This document shows positions 27,773 through 40,498 of a DNA stretch of 64,000 nt, piece after piece (the stretch's first letter is position 1; each line of letters opens with the position of its first letter). The DNA lies in NCBI RefSeq assembly GCF_017592475.1, contig NZ_JAGFNP010000001.1, positions 549,982 to 613,981 of the forward strand, given 5' to 3'. The position numbers and the translations under genes were made by a program. Origin of the DNA: Glycomyces niveus. GTDB taxonomy: Bacteria > Actinomycetota > Actinomycetes > Mycobacteriales > Micromonosporaceae. A model generated the notes under the pieces. It was not told the origin of the DNA. It ran no database searches and saw only the letters and a program-made list of their open reading frames with translations.

Positions 27773-29509
27773 GTGTTGGAGGAGCTTCGCATCCAGAATC
27801 TGGGCGTGATCGCTGACGCCACCCTGCCGCTCGATTCCGGCCTGACCTGCATCACCGGTGAGACCGGCGCCGGTAAGACCATGGTCGTCGCCGGTCTGGG
27901 TCTGCTGTTCGGCGGTCGTGCCTCCCGTGCCCCCCTCGGCGCGGACAAGGCCCTTGTGGAGGGCCGCTTCGCCGTGGGCGAGCGCGCCCTCGAGCTGCGT
28001 GAACGTGCCATCGAGGCCGGCGCCGACCTCGAGGACGGCGAGCTGCTGCTGGCCCGCTCGGTGTCGTCGGAGGGCCGTTCGAAGGCGTGGGTCGGCGGCA
28101 GGTCCGCGCCCGTCGGCGTCCTGTCCGAACTGGGCGAGCTGGCGATCTCGGTGCACGGCCAGTCGGACCAGATGCGGCTGCTGCAGCCCGCCGAGCAGCG
28201 GGCCGCGCTCGACCGCTTCGCCGGGGCCGACCACGGGAAGATCCTCGACGCCTACCGCGCCGTCTACCACGAGCTCGGGGCCTGCGCCGCCGAGCTCTCG
28301 CGGCTGCGCACCAGCGCCCGCGAGATGGCCCGCGAGGCGGACATGCTGCGCCTCGGGCTCGACGAGATCACCGCCGTCGACCCGCAGGAGGGCGAGGACG
28401 CCGAACTCGCCGAGGAGGCCCGCCGCCTCGAGAACGCCGAGGCCCTGCGCCTCGCCGCCGCGACCGCGCACGCCGCCATCACCGGCGACCCGGCCACCGG
28501 GGAGGGCGGGGCCACCGACACGGTCGGCGCCGCCGCCCGCGCCCTCGAGCACGACGCGCACTCGGACCCGAAGCTCGCCGAGTTCGCCGAGCGCCTGGCC
28601 GAGGCCGGGGCGCTCCTCGCCGAAGCGGCCGTGGACCTCTCGGCGTACCTCGACGACCTCGCCGCCGACCCGCGGCGCCTGGAGGAGATCTACCAGCGCC
28701 AGGCGGCCATGAAGGCCCTGTTCCGCAAGTACGCCGAGGACCTTCCCGGGGTGCTGGCGTGGGCCGAGAACGCGCAGAAGCGGCTCGGGGAGCTCGACGT
28801 CTCCGATGAGCGCGTCGCCGAACTCGAGTCGCAGCACGCGGAGCTGACGGCGCGCGCCGCCGAGCTCGCCGCGCAGTTGCGGGCGTCCCGCCGGGCCGCC
28901 GCCGAGCGGTTCTCGGCGTCGGTGTCGGCCGAGCTCAAGGGCCTCGCGATGCCGCACGCCGAGGTGACGGCCGCGGTCGAGCCGCGGCCGGCCGGCCGCG
29001 GCGGTGTGGACCTCGCCGTCGAGACGGCGATCTCAGGTGCGACCGAGGACGGGGCCGACGAAGTCGAGCTGCTGCTGCGACCGCACCCGGGCGCGCTCCC
29101 GGCGGCCCTGCACAAGGGCGCCTCGGGCGGTGAGCTCTCGCGCGTGATGCTCGCGATCGAAGTGGTGTTCGCCGAGATCGGCGGCCCGCCGGTGCTCGTG
29201 TTCGACGAGGTCGACGCGGGCGTGGGCGGCGGCGCGGCGATCGAGATCGGCCGCTGCCTCGCCAAGCTCGCCCGCCGCCACCAGGTCCTGGTCGTCACCC
29301 ACCTGCCGCAGGTCGCGGCGTTCGCGGACCGCCACCTGGTGGTCTCGAAGGACACGTCGGGGGCCGTCACGGTCTCGGGCGTGCGCGTGGTCGACGACGC
29401 GGAGCGGGCGCGTGAGCTTGCTCGCATGCTCGCGGGGATGCCCGATTCGCACCTGGGCGTGGCGCACGCAGAGGAGCTGCTGGCAGAGGCCGCGAAGATG
29501 AAGTCGTAG
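27773..29509 (+). CDS. recN: DNA repair ATPase RecN
   Basis: RecN is an SMC-like ATPase that acts early in double-strand-break repair. The 578-residue product has Walker A GETGAGKTM (residues about 27-35) and the Q-loop region ELAISVHGQSDQMRLL. Long coiled-coil arms follow, then the ABC signature KGASGGELSRVMLAIE, Walker B VLVFDEVDAGVGG and VVTHLPQVAAFADRH. The start is GTG at 27773 (an in-frame TTG follows at 27776), supported by the TAGGCT box. The reading frame extends upstream through the inverted repeat without homology and is not coding there. Confidence 0.95.
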   Translation: MLEELRIQNLGVIADATLPLDSGLTCITGETGAGKTMVVAGLGLLFGGRASRAPLGADKALVEGRFAVGERALELRERAIEAGADLEDGELLLARSVSSEGRSKAWVGGRSAPVGVLSELGELAISVHGQSDQMRLLQPAEQRAALDRFAGADHGKILDAYRAVYHELGACAAELSRLRTSAREMAREADMLRLGLDEITAVDPQEGEDAELAEEARRLENAEALRLAAATAHAAITGDPATGEGGATDTVGAAARALEHDAHSDPKLAEFAERLAEAGALLAEAAVDLSAYLDDLAADPRRLEEIYQRQAAMKALFRKYAEDLPGVLAWAENAQKRLGELDVSDERVAELESQHAELTARAAELAAQLRASRRAAAERFSASVSAELKGLAMPHAEVTAAVEPRPAGRGGVDLAVETAISGATEDGADEVELLLRPHPGALPAALHKGASGGELSRVMLAIEVVFAEIGGPPVLVFDEVDAGVGGGAAIEIGRCLAKLARRHQVLVVTHLPQVAAFADRHLVVSKDTSGAVTVSGVRVVDDAERARELARMLAGMPDSHLGVAHAEELLAEAAKMKS

Positions 29510-29585
29510 GGTTGTCCGATTCGCGCGGTTCGCCCCGGCGAGCCGTCGCCTCGGCACCGGCGATCGGATGGCATGATGATGCACG

Positions 29586-30788
29586 ATGCGTGTACCTAGC
29601 TTGCGGTTGCCCGGGCGGAGCCCGGAGGGCGACCCCTCCGAAGACCGGCTGGTCGGCACCGCCCGCCTCGACCGCCGCACCAAGCGTCTGTGCGGCCGGC
29701 TCGAACCCGGCGACATCGCGATCATCGACCACGTCGACCTCGACCGGGTCGCCGCCGACACCTTGGTCGGCACCGGCGTCCCGGTGGTGGTGAACGCCTC
29801 CAAGTCGATCTCGGGCCGCTACCCGAACCTCGGCCCCGAAGTGCTCGTCAAGGCCGGGATCGTCCTCATCGACGGCGTCGGCGACGAGATCTTCGACCGG
29901 GTCCGCGAGGGCCGGTCCGTCTCGGTCGACATCGAGGCCGGCGCGATCTACTCCGGCGGCGACCTCATCGCCGAGGGCGCGGTCCAGACCGCCGCCACGG
30001 TGAGCGCGGACATGGAGGCCGCGAAGGAGGGGCTCTCGATCCAGCTGGAGGCCTTCGCCGCCAACACGATGGAGTACCTCAAGCGCGAGCGGGACCTCCT
30101 GCTCGACGGCGTCGGCGTGCCCGACGTGAAGACCTCCTTCAACGGCCGCCACGCGCTCATCGTCATCCGCGGCTACAACTACAAAGAGGACATCGACGTC
30201 CTGCGCCCGTACATCCGCGAGTTCAAGCCCGTGCTCGTCGGCGTGGACGGCGGCGCGGACGCGCTCCTCGAGGCCGGGTACACGCCCGACATGATCGTGG
30301 GCGACATGGACTCGGTCTCGGACGACGCGCTCCGCTGCGGCGCCGAGATCGTCGTCCACGCCTACGCCGACGGCCGCGCGCCCGGCATGGAGCGCATGGA
30401 CAAGCTAGGGGTCCCCGCGATCCCGTTCCCGGCCGCGGCCACCTCCGAGGACATCGCGATGCTCATGGCCGACGAGAAGGGCGCGGAGCTCATCTGCGCC
30501 GTCGGCACGCACGTCACCATGGTCGAGTTCCTCGACAAGGGACGCGGCGGCATGGCCTCCACGTTCCTCACCCGCCTGCGCGTCGGCGGCAAGCTCGTCG
30601 ACGCCAAGGGCGTCTCGCGCCTCTACCGCCAGGACATGTCGATCTCCGCGCTGCTCCTGCTCATCGTCTCCGGGCTCGCCGCGATGGCCACCGCCGTGGC
30701 GATCTCGACGGTGGGCCGCTCCTTCGTCGACGTCATCGCCGACTGGTGGGACGGACTGCTCTTCCAAATCCAAAGGCTGTTCTCGTGA
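29586..30788 (+). CDS. steA: SteA-like cytokinesis/envelope protein
   Basis: The 400-residue product corresponds to actinobacterial SteA (Rv1697 type). Its mid-section has a thiamine-pyrophosphokinase-like fold (VGVDGGADALLEAGYTPDMIVGDMDS at about 218-245). The C terminus has one membrane helix (ALLLLIVSGLAAMATAVAI), which tethers it to the membrane. In Corynebacterium, SteA works with SteB in daughter-cell separation and affects peptidoglycan hydrolase activation. The stop overlaps the start of the next gene (GTGA), so the pair is co-translated. Confidence 0.88.
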   Translation: MRVPSLRLPGRSPEGDPSEDRLVGTARLDRRTKRLCGRLEPGDIAIIDHVDLDRVAADTLVGTGVPVVVNASKSISGRYPNLGPEVLVKAGIVLIDGVGDEIFDRVREGRSVSVDIEAGAIYSGGDLIAEGAVQTAATVSADMEAAKEGLSIQLEAFAANTMEYLKRERDLLLDGVGVPDVKTSFNGRHALIVIRGYNYKEDIDVLRPYIREFKPVLVGVDGGADALLEAGYTPDMIVGDMDSVSDDALRCGAEIVVHAYADGRAPGMERMDKLGVPAIPFPAAATSEDIAMLMADEKGAELICAVGTHVTMVEFLDKGRGGMASTFLTRLRVGGKLVDAKGVSRLYRQDMSISALLLLIVSGLAAMATAVAISTVGRSFVDVIADWWDGLLFQIQRLFS

Positions 30789-31714
30789 TCAACTTCCGCT
30801 ATCACCTGGTGAGCCTCACCGCGGTGTTCCTCGCCCTCACCGTGGGCCTCATCCTCGGCACGGCCGCCCTCAACGGCCCCGCCATCGAGGCCTTCGAGAG
30901 CAACATCCAGAGCCTGCGCGACAGCAACGAGCAGCTGCGGGACCAGGCCGAGCAGTTGGAGGCCGACCTCGAGGACGACCAGGCCTTCGCCGAAGCGGTC
31001 GCCCCCTCCTACCTCGCCGGGCAGCTCACCGGCCGCAACGTGCTCGTCGTCGCCCTCCCCGGCGCCGACACCGCCTATGTGGACGGCGCGGTCGAGATGC
31101 TCGGGTACGCCGGGGCCACGGTCTCGGGCCGCCTCTCGATCCTCGACGACTTCTTCGACCCGGCCAACACCGGCACCCTCGGCGACCTCGCCGAGACCAC
31201 CACGCCCGACACCGTCACCACCCCCGTCACCTACGACGGCGTGACCGCGATGAGCTACGTGCTCGGCGCGGTCACCACCGGCGAGGCCGCCGGGGCCACG
31301 GTCGCGATCACCGCGGGGGACATCACCACCGTCACCACCGGCCTGAGCGACCTCGGGATGCTCACCGTCGAGGTCACGCCGACCGGCGTCGCCGACGGCG
31401 TCCTCATCCTCGCCGGGCCCGGCTCGACGGACTCCGACGCGGCCGACCGCAACGCCGGCATGGTCGCGTTCACCACCGAGTTCGCCGCCGACGACCCGAC
31501 GGTCTACGCCGCCACCACCTCGACCGGCGACGGCAACCCGATCAAGATCCTCCGCACCGACAACGCCGACACCGTCGCCACCGTCGACAACGCCGCCCTC
31601 ACCCAGGGCCAGATCGCCGCGGTCGCCGCGCTCGCCGACTACGTCAACACGAACACCGTCGATCACCTGGGCACCGGGGAGGGCGCTTCCGGCCTGCTTC
31701 CCGCCGCGGCCTAG
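30785..31714 (+). CDS. MctB/SteB family membrane protein
   Basis: The 309-residue product belongs to the family called copper transporter MctB (Rv1698) in mycobacteria and SteB in corynebacteria. It begins with MINFRYHLVSLTAVFLALTVGLILGTAAL, a single membrane helix that ends in a periplasmic turn. A coiled coil (about 38-68, SLRDSNEQLRDQAEQLEADL) and an alpha/beta extracytoplasmic domain follow. Its coupling to steA by a GTGA overlap supports the SteA-SteB pairing. The copper role comes from the mycobacterial homologue and is not evident from sequence. Confidence 0.88.
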   Translation: MINFRYHLVSLTAVFLALTVGLILGTAALNGPAIEAFESNIQSLRDSNEQLRDQAEQLEADLEDDQAFAEAVAPSYLAGQLTGRNVLVVALPGADTAYVDGAVEMLGYAGATVSGRLSILDDFFDPANTGTLGDLAETTTPDTVTTPVTYDGVTAMSYVLGAVTTGEAAGATVAITAGDITTVTTGLSDLGMLTVEVTPTGVADGVLILAGPGSTDSDAADRNAGMVAFTTEFAADDPTVYAATTSTGDGNPIKILRTDNADTVATVDNAALTQGQIAAVAALADYVNTNTVDHLGTGEGASGLLPAAA

Positions 31715-31717
31715 TAT
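31712..31717 (+). promoter_or_regulatory. -10 box over the mctB stop codon
   Basis: TAGTAT contains the TAG stop of the preceding gene and lies 7 nt before the ATG at 31725, which has no ribosome-binding site. It could drive a leaderless mRNA for the next genes, including murJ. Confidence 0.45.
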
Positions 31718-31724
31718 CGCGCCC

Positions 31725-32621
31725 ATGAGCCAGCTAACGCGCACGGTAGGGCGGGCGTTCATCGGAGGCCTCGCCGCGGGCGGCACGATCGCCGCGATCA
31801 GCGCCGTACGGCGCTCCAAATGGGCGGCCGAACTGGAACGCGTCAACCACAAGGGCGACACCGTGTCCCTGGCCGAAGGGCCTGGGATCACCGTGGGCGC
31901 CACAGCAGGAGCCGTCCTCGGCGCGAACTCCCCGGCTTACGCCGCCGCCGCGGCGACCGCCGGCCTCACCGCCGGGGGGGTCGGCCTCTACGACGACATG
32001 GCCGACGCCAAGGGCGAGAAGGCCAAAGGCTTCAAGGGCCACGTCGGCGCCCTGCTGAAGGGCCGCCTCAGCGCGGGCCTGATCAAGATTCTCGGCATCT
32101 CCACCGCCGGGATCGCAGCGGCCGCCCTCATCGACCTGCAGAACGGCGATCTCACCGACGAGCGCCGCCCGCTGATCCGCCGCCTCTGGAACGTCGGCGT
32201 CGGCGGCGGCGTCATCGCGGGCGCCGCCAACGTGGTCAACCTGTTCGACCTGCGGCCCGGCCGCGCCCTCAAGGTCGTCACCCTCGCCGCCGCGCCGCTC
32301 TCGCGCCCCGCGGGCGCGAAGTCCGACCGCGCCACGGCAGCCGGCGGCGCCAACACCGCGCTCGCGGTCTCCGCGGCCGCCGGCGCCGCCATGGCCGAAG
32401 ATCTCGAAGGCAAGACCATGCTCGGCGACGGCGGCGCGAACGCCCTCGGCGCGCTCCTCGGCCTCGCCTACATCGCCCGCACCGGCATGATCGGCCGCCA
32501 CGTCGCCCTCGCGGGCGTCGCTGCCCTCATCGCCGCCTCCGAAAAAGTGAGCTTCACGAAAGTGATCGCCGAGACGCCCGTGCTGCGGGAGTTGGACGAG
32601 CTGGGTCGGACGAAGTCTTGA
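31725..32621 (+). CDS. MraY/WecA-like polyprenyl-phosphate sugar transferase family protein
   Basis: The 298-residue membrane protein has about eight hydrophobic segments and degenerate glycosyltransferase family 4 signatures: GVGLYDDMADAKGEKAKGFKGH (the DDxxD-type metal site), VNLFDLRPGRALK (the NLxDGxDG block) and MLGDGGANALGALLG. Catalytic members transfer a sugar-1-phosphate to a lipid phosphate. The motifs are partly changed, so activity is uncertain. It overlaps murJ by 4 nt (TTGA), which places it in a cell-wall precursor context. Confidence 0.7.
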   Translation: MSQLTRTVGRAFIGGLAAGGTIAAISAVRRSKWAAELERVNHKGDTVSLAEGPGITVGATAGAVLGANSPAYAAAAATAGLTAGGVGLYDDMADAKGEKAKGFKGHVGALLKGRLSAGLIKILGISTAGIAAAALIDLQNGDLTDERRPLIRRLWNVGVGGGVIAGAANVVNLFDLRPGRALKVVTLAAAPLSRPAGAKSDRATAAGGANTALAVSAAAGAAMAEDLEGKTMLGDGGANALGALLGLAYIARTGMIGRHVALAGVAALIAASEKVSFTKVIAETPVLRELDELGRTKS

Positions 32622-34315
32622 CCGAGACCCGACGCGAAGTCGGTCGTGCCGCCTCGGTCATCGGTGCGATCACCGTCGCCTCCCGCCTGGCCGGATTCGG
32701 CCGCACCATGGTGTTCACCTGGGCGGTCGGCGCGGGCACCCTCGGGGCGGTCTACCAGACCGCCAACGGCATCCCCAACATCATCTTCGAACTCGTGGCC
32801 GGAGGCGCGCTCGCCGCCCTCGTCATCCCGCTGCTCGCCGCCCCACTGGCGAGGCACGAACCCGAGCAAGTCAGCCACATCGCCTCCGCGCTGCTGACCT
32901 GGGCCCTGACCATCCTCGTCCCAGCCGGGCTCATCGTCGCGGTCTTCGCCCGGCACATCATCGAACTGCTCTCCGGCGGCGGCTACTCGGAAGAGGGCAT
33001 CGACGCCGGAACCCAGATGCTCGTGCTCTTCGCTCCGCAGCTGCCGCTCTACGGCGTCGCGGTCGTCCTCACCGGCATCCTCCAGTCGCACCGACGCTTC
33101 GCCTGGCCCGCCCTCGCCCCGCTCCTCTCGAGCGTCGTCATGGCAGGGGTCTACGTCCTTTACGGCCTGACTTCCGGCCGCAACTACAAGGTCGAACACG
33201 TCACCGAGAGTGAACTGGTCCTCCTCGCACTCGGCACCACCGTCGGCGTCGCCGTCCTCGCCGGATCGCTCATTATGCCCCTGCGCGGCCTCCACCTGCG
33301 CATCCGCCCGGTTTGGCGGTTGGAGACCCACGTCGCCTCGGGCCTGAAGTCCCTCGCCATCGCCGGGGCGATCACCGTCGGCGCGCAGCAGCTTTGCCAG
33401 GCACTGCTCATAACGCTCGCCAACCGCGCGGGGGAAGGACCCGCCGCGGTCTTCACCATCTCGCAGACCTTCTTCCTGCTGCCGTGGGCCATCCTCGCCG
33501 TCCCGCTCGCGACCGCCGCCTACCCGATCCTCGCCGAGGCCTACTCGCTCGGCGAGAACGACCGCTTCGAGCGGCGGCTCTCCCAGACCGGCCGCGCGAT
33601 CCTGCTGCTCTCAGGCCTCGGGGTCGCCGCCCTCGCGGGCATCGCCGAACCCATCGCCACGGTCCTGTCCTCGGTGTCCCCGGACAAGTCAGAAGCGACG
33701 CTGGAGCAGTTCCGCGGCACGCTCACCGGCCTCGCGTTCGGACTCTTCGGATACTCGGTCTTCGCGATCTACTCGCGCGGCCTCTATGCCATCGGCCGCA
33801 ACAAGTACGCCGCCGGAGCGACCTCGATCGGCTGGGCCGCGGGAGCGGTCGCCGCGATCGTCCTCTCCATGGTCATGCCTGTCGAGGACCGCACGCTCGC
33901 GCTCGCCATCGCCTGGTCCGTGGGCATGACCGTCATCGGCCTCGCCCTCACCGCCGCAATCGCCCGCCACACCGGGGCGGCCAGCCTCAAGGGCATCCCC
34001 CGGGCCGCGCTCGCCACCGTCCTCGCGGCCGTCGTGGCCGTCCTCGCCGCGCGCGAACTCATCGTCCTGTGGGGCCACGCGGACACGTTCTACACGGCGC
34101 TCTTCCAGGGCGTCGTCGTCGGCGCCGCGACCGGCGTCGTCTACCTCGGCGTCGCCGCGCTCATCGGCGGATCCGGTGTCGTGCAGCCCGTCCTGCGACG
34201 CGCTGGCATAATCCGGTCCGGACGAACGGACGACACCGCTCCGGACGACAGCACGCCCGAAGACCCCACTCCTGAAGACCACGCGCCCGACGAGACCAGT
34301 GGAGCAGACAAGTGA
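32618..34315 (+). CDS. murJ: MurJ/MviN-type lipid II flippase
   Basis: MurJ moves lipid-linked peptidoglycan precursor across the membrane. The 565-residue product has about 14 membrane helices, with family sequences ASRLAGFGRTMVFTWAVG (the arginine-containing first helix), NGIPNIIFELVAGGALAALVIP and SQTFFLLPWAILAVPLATA. A Thr/Asp/Pro-rich cytoplasmic tail closes it. No C-terminal kinase-like extension is present, unlike mycobacterial MviN. The TTG at 32618 overlaps the preceding stop (TTGA), and the stop overlaps the next GTG, so this is a tightly coupled operon. Confidence 0.92.
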   Translation: MTETRREVGRAASVIGAITVASRLAGFGRTMVFTWAVGAGTLGAVYQTANGIPNIIFELVAGGALAALVIPLLAAPLARHEPEQVSHIASALLTWALTILVPAGLIVAVFARHIIELLSGGGYSEEGIDAGTQMLVLFAPQLPLYGVAVVLTGILQSHRRFAWPALAPLLSSVVMAGVYVLYGLTSGRNYKVEHVTESELVLLALGTTVGVAVLAGSLIMPLRGLHLRIRPVWRLETHVASGLKSLAIAGAITVGAQQLCQALLITLANRAGEGPAAVFTISQTFFLLPWAILAVPLATAAYPILAEAYSLGENDRFERRLSQTGRAILLLSGLGVAALAGIAEPIATVLSSVSPDKSEATLEQFRGTLTGLAFGLFGYSVFAIYSRGLYAIGRNKYAAGATSIGWAAGAVAAIVLSMVMPVEDRTLALAIAWSVGMTVIGLALTAAIARHTGAASLKGIPRAALATVLAAVVAVLAARELIVLWGHADTFYTALFQGVVVGAATGVVYLGVAALIGGSGVVQPVLRRAGIIRSGRTDDTAPDDSTPEDPTPEDHAPDETSGADK

Positions 34316-35409
34316 GCCATCGCCGTATCGCCTTGGTGCTCGGCCCTTCGACCGGCGGCATCGGGACGCACGTCGCGTCGCTCGCGGCGGGCCTGGTCGA
34401 ACGCGGCGACGCCGTCCTCGTCGTCGGCCCGCCCGAGACCGAGGAGCGCTTCGGCTTCCGCGCCCGCGGCGCCCGCTTCGCGCCCGCGCCCATCACCGCC
34501 AAGCCCTCGCCCGAACTCCCGCTCGCCTGGTGGGCCGCGCGAAACGCCTTGCGCGGCATCACGGGCCGCGGCGTCGACCTCGTGCACGCCCACGGCCTCA
34601 CCGCCGGGATCACCGCGCTCGCGGCCCGCCCCGCCGGCGCCGCGCTCGTCACGACCTGGCACAACCAGCTCATCACCGCCGGGTTCAAGCGGCGCGTCTC
34701 CGACGAGATCGAGAAGCGGCTCGCGCGCGGCGTCGACGTCGCCCTCGCCGCCTCCTCCGACCTCCACGAGCACCTGGTCGACCTCGGCGCCCGCGACGCC
34801 CGTCTCGCGCCCGTCGCCGCCCCGCCGCGTGTCGCCGTGAGCGACGCCGGCGCGGTCCGCGCCGAACTCGGCATCGGCGACCGCCCGCTGCTGCTCTCTG
34901 TGGGCCGCCTGCACCCGCAGAAGGACTACGACACCCTCATCGCCGCCGCGGCGCGCTGGACCGACCTCGACGCCCCGCCCGTGGTCGCCGTCGCCGGCGA
35001 CGGACCCGAACGGATGCGCCTGCAAGCGCTCATCGACGCCTCCGGCGCCGACGTGCGCCTGCTCGGCCACCGCACCGACGTGGCCGACCTCCTCGCCGCC
35101 GCCGACCTCGCCGTCATCTCCAGCCAGTGGGAGGCCCGCCAGCTCTTCGCACAGGAGGTCATGCAGGCCGGCGTGCCGCTCGTGACCACCCGCACCGGCG
35201 GCATACCCGAACTCGTGGGCGACGCGGCCGCGTACTTCGAAGTCGGGGACGTGGACGGCCTCGACCGGACCGTGCGCGACCTCCTCGCCGATCCCGAGCG
35301 CCTGGCCGGCTACGGGGAGAAGAGCCTCGCCCGCGCGGCAACCTGGCCCGACGAGGCCCAGATGCTCGACGCCCTCGACGCGCTCTACCTGGAACTGACG
35401 GGAAGATAG
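34312..35409 (+). CDS. GT4-type glycosyltransferase
   Basis: The 365-residue product is a GT-B fold transferase. An N-terminal glycine-rich loop (LVLGPSTGGIGTHVASLAAGL) and HAHGLTAG lead to the C-terminal donor domain, with LLSVGRLHPQKDYDTLIAA, VAGDGPERMRLQAL and the catalytic SSQWEARQLFAQEVMQAGVPLVTT (ExxxxxxxE type) and GGIPELVGD. The acceptor is not evident. GTG at 34312 overlaps the murJ stop. Its place suggests a role in envelope glycan or glycolipid assembly. Confidence 0.88.
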   Translation: MSHRRIALVLGPSTGGIGTHVASLAAGLVERGDAVLVVGPPETEERFGFRARGARFAPAPITAKPSPELPLAWWAARNALRGITGRGVDLVHAHGLTAGITALAARPAGAALVTTWHNQLITAGFKRRVSDEIEKRLARGVDVALAASSDLHEHLVDLGARDARLAPVAAPPRVAVSDAGAVRAELGIGDRPLLLSVGRLHPQKDYDTLIAAAARWTDLDAPPVVAVAGDGPERMRLQALIDASGADVRLLGHRTDVADLLAAADLAVISSQWEARQLFAQEVMQAGVPLVTTRTGGIPELVGDAAAYFEVGDVDGLDRTVRDLLADPERLAGYGEKSLARAATWPDEAQMLDALDALYLELTGR

Positions 35410-35416
35410 CGCCGCC

Positions 35417-39413
<3,997 letters not shown>

Positions 39414-39422
39414 GCGAATACG

Positions 39423-39461
39423 CGAGAGCGGGCCACTCCCACCGGGAGTGGCCCGCTCTCG
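39423..39461. terminator. Terminator after pyrG
   Basis: A perfect 18-bp stem (CGAGAGCGGGCCACTCCC with its complement) closes an ACC loop and is followed by TTCTC. It lies between convergent pyrG and the DUF805 gene. Confidence 0.92.
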
Positions 39462-39472
39462 TTCTCGGGGGG

Positions 39473-39835
39473 TTAGCCGACCGGGACGGCCTTCGGGTCG
39501 GGGCCGTACTGGTTGGTGCCCTGGGCGCCCTCGGGGATGCAGATGATCAGCAGGATGATCCCGCCGACGCCCGGCACGAAGTTGATGAGGTACCACCAGC
39601 CGGACTTGTCGACGTCGTGCAGGCGGCGCACGAACACGGCGATCGTGGGCAGCAGGAGCGCGAGCGAGTACAGGCCGAGGACGAAGATCATCGGCGAGGT
39701 CGGGTCGTTCAGGAAGGGGATGTAGAGGGCGATGAAGACGATGTAGAAGGCGAGGAGGTACAGCCAGAACTCCTTTCGGCGGGCGCGGCCGGAGAAGTCG
39801 GCGTACTTCTTGAGGGGAGCAAGAATCCACTCCAT
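39473..39835 (-). CDS. DUF805 membrane protein, paralogue 1
   Basis: The 120-residue product has the DUF805 hallmarks: MEWILAPLKKYADFSGRARRKEFWLYLL, three to four membrane helices, VRRLHDVDKSGWWYLINFVPGVGGIILLI and the C-terminal GTNQYGPDP. Function is unknown. The ATG at 39835 is preceded by AAAGGAA on the minus strand. It is a paralogue of the next minus-strand gene; both end in a NxYGPxP motif. Confidence 0.88.
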   Translation of the reverse strand: MEWILAPLKKYADFSGRARRKEFWLYLLAFYIVFIALYIPFLNDPTSPMIFVLGLYSLALLLPTIAVFVRRLHDVDKSGWWYLINFVPGVGGIILLIICIPEGAQGTNQYGPDPKAVPVG

Positions 39836-39968
39836 GGTGATTCCTTTCAAGAGCGTCCGGGGGAGGGGACGCAGGGGTTTCATCGGGGGTAGGGGTCCTG
39901 GGCCAGGACCGGAGGAGAATTTATCACGTCCGCTGTGGAATCGGGGCGGGAGTTTTCACCGAAACGGC

Positions 39969-39996
39969 GAAGGCGGGACCCCTTCGGGTCCCGCCT
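39969..39996. terminator. Terminator between the two DUF805 genes
   Basis: A perfect 12-bp stem (AAGGCGGGACCC with its complement) closes CTTC. Read on the minus strand it lies just after the second DUF805 gene (ending 40010). Confidence 0.8.
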
Positions 39997-40009
39997 TTGT
40001 CGCTTTCGC

Positions 40010-40396
40010 TTATGCGCCTTTGGGATTGGGTCCATAGCGGTTGGGGCCGGGTTCGCTGTCGAAGAGGTTGAACACGAGCAGGACGATCCAGCCGACGCAC
40101 GGGACCAGCCCGATGAACCACCACCAGCCGGTGCGGCCGGTGTCGTGGAGCCGCCGCACCTGGACGGCGATGGTCGGGATGATGAGCGCGAGGGCGTAGA
40201 TCAAGGCGAGGTAGTTGAAGAAGTTCGGGTCGTCCCCTAGGTAGTTCCAGTCGCTCGCGTCGTCCGGCCGGTTGCTCAGGCACCCCAGGATCGCGCTGAT
40301 GACGGCGTTGACGATGACGAACCACCAGTACTCGCGGCGGCGGGAGCGGCCGCTGAACACCGCGTACTTCTTGAGGGCGGTCATGTACCAGCTCAT
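40010..40396 (-). CDS. DUF805 membrane protein, paralogue 2
   Basis: The 128-residue product has MSWYMTALKKYAVFSGRSRRREYWWFVI, four hydrophobic segments, VRRLHDTGRTGWWWFIGLVPCVGWIVLLVF and the end GPNRYGPNPKG. The short insert NRPDDASDWNYLGDDPNF after the first helices distinguishes it from paralogue 1. The ATG at 40396 follows AAGGGG; the longer frame starts with unrelated sequence. Function unknown. Confidence 0.88.
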   Translation of the reverse strand: MSWYMTALKKYAVFSGRSRRREYWWFVIVNAVISAILGCLSNRPDDASDWNYLGDDPNFFNYLALIYALALIIPTIAVQVRRLHDTGRTGWWWFIGLVPCVGWIVLLVFNLFDSEPGPNRYGPNPKGA

Positions 40397-40498
40397 TGCC
40401 GTGCCCCTTCCCCGCCCCGCAGGGGCGATCCGCTGACCGGGTCCCAAATGGACCCGGTCAGAGAATCGTAGGACGAATCGTCCGGTAGGGAAGCCGCT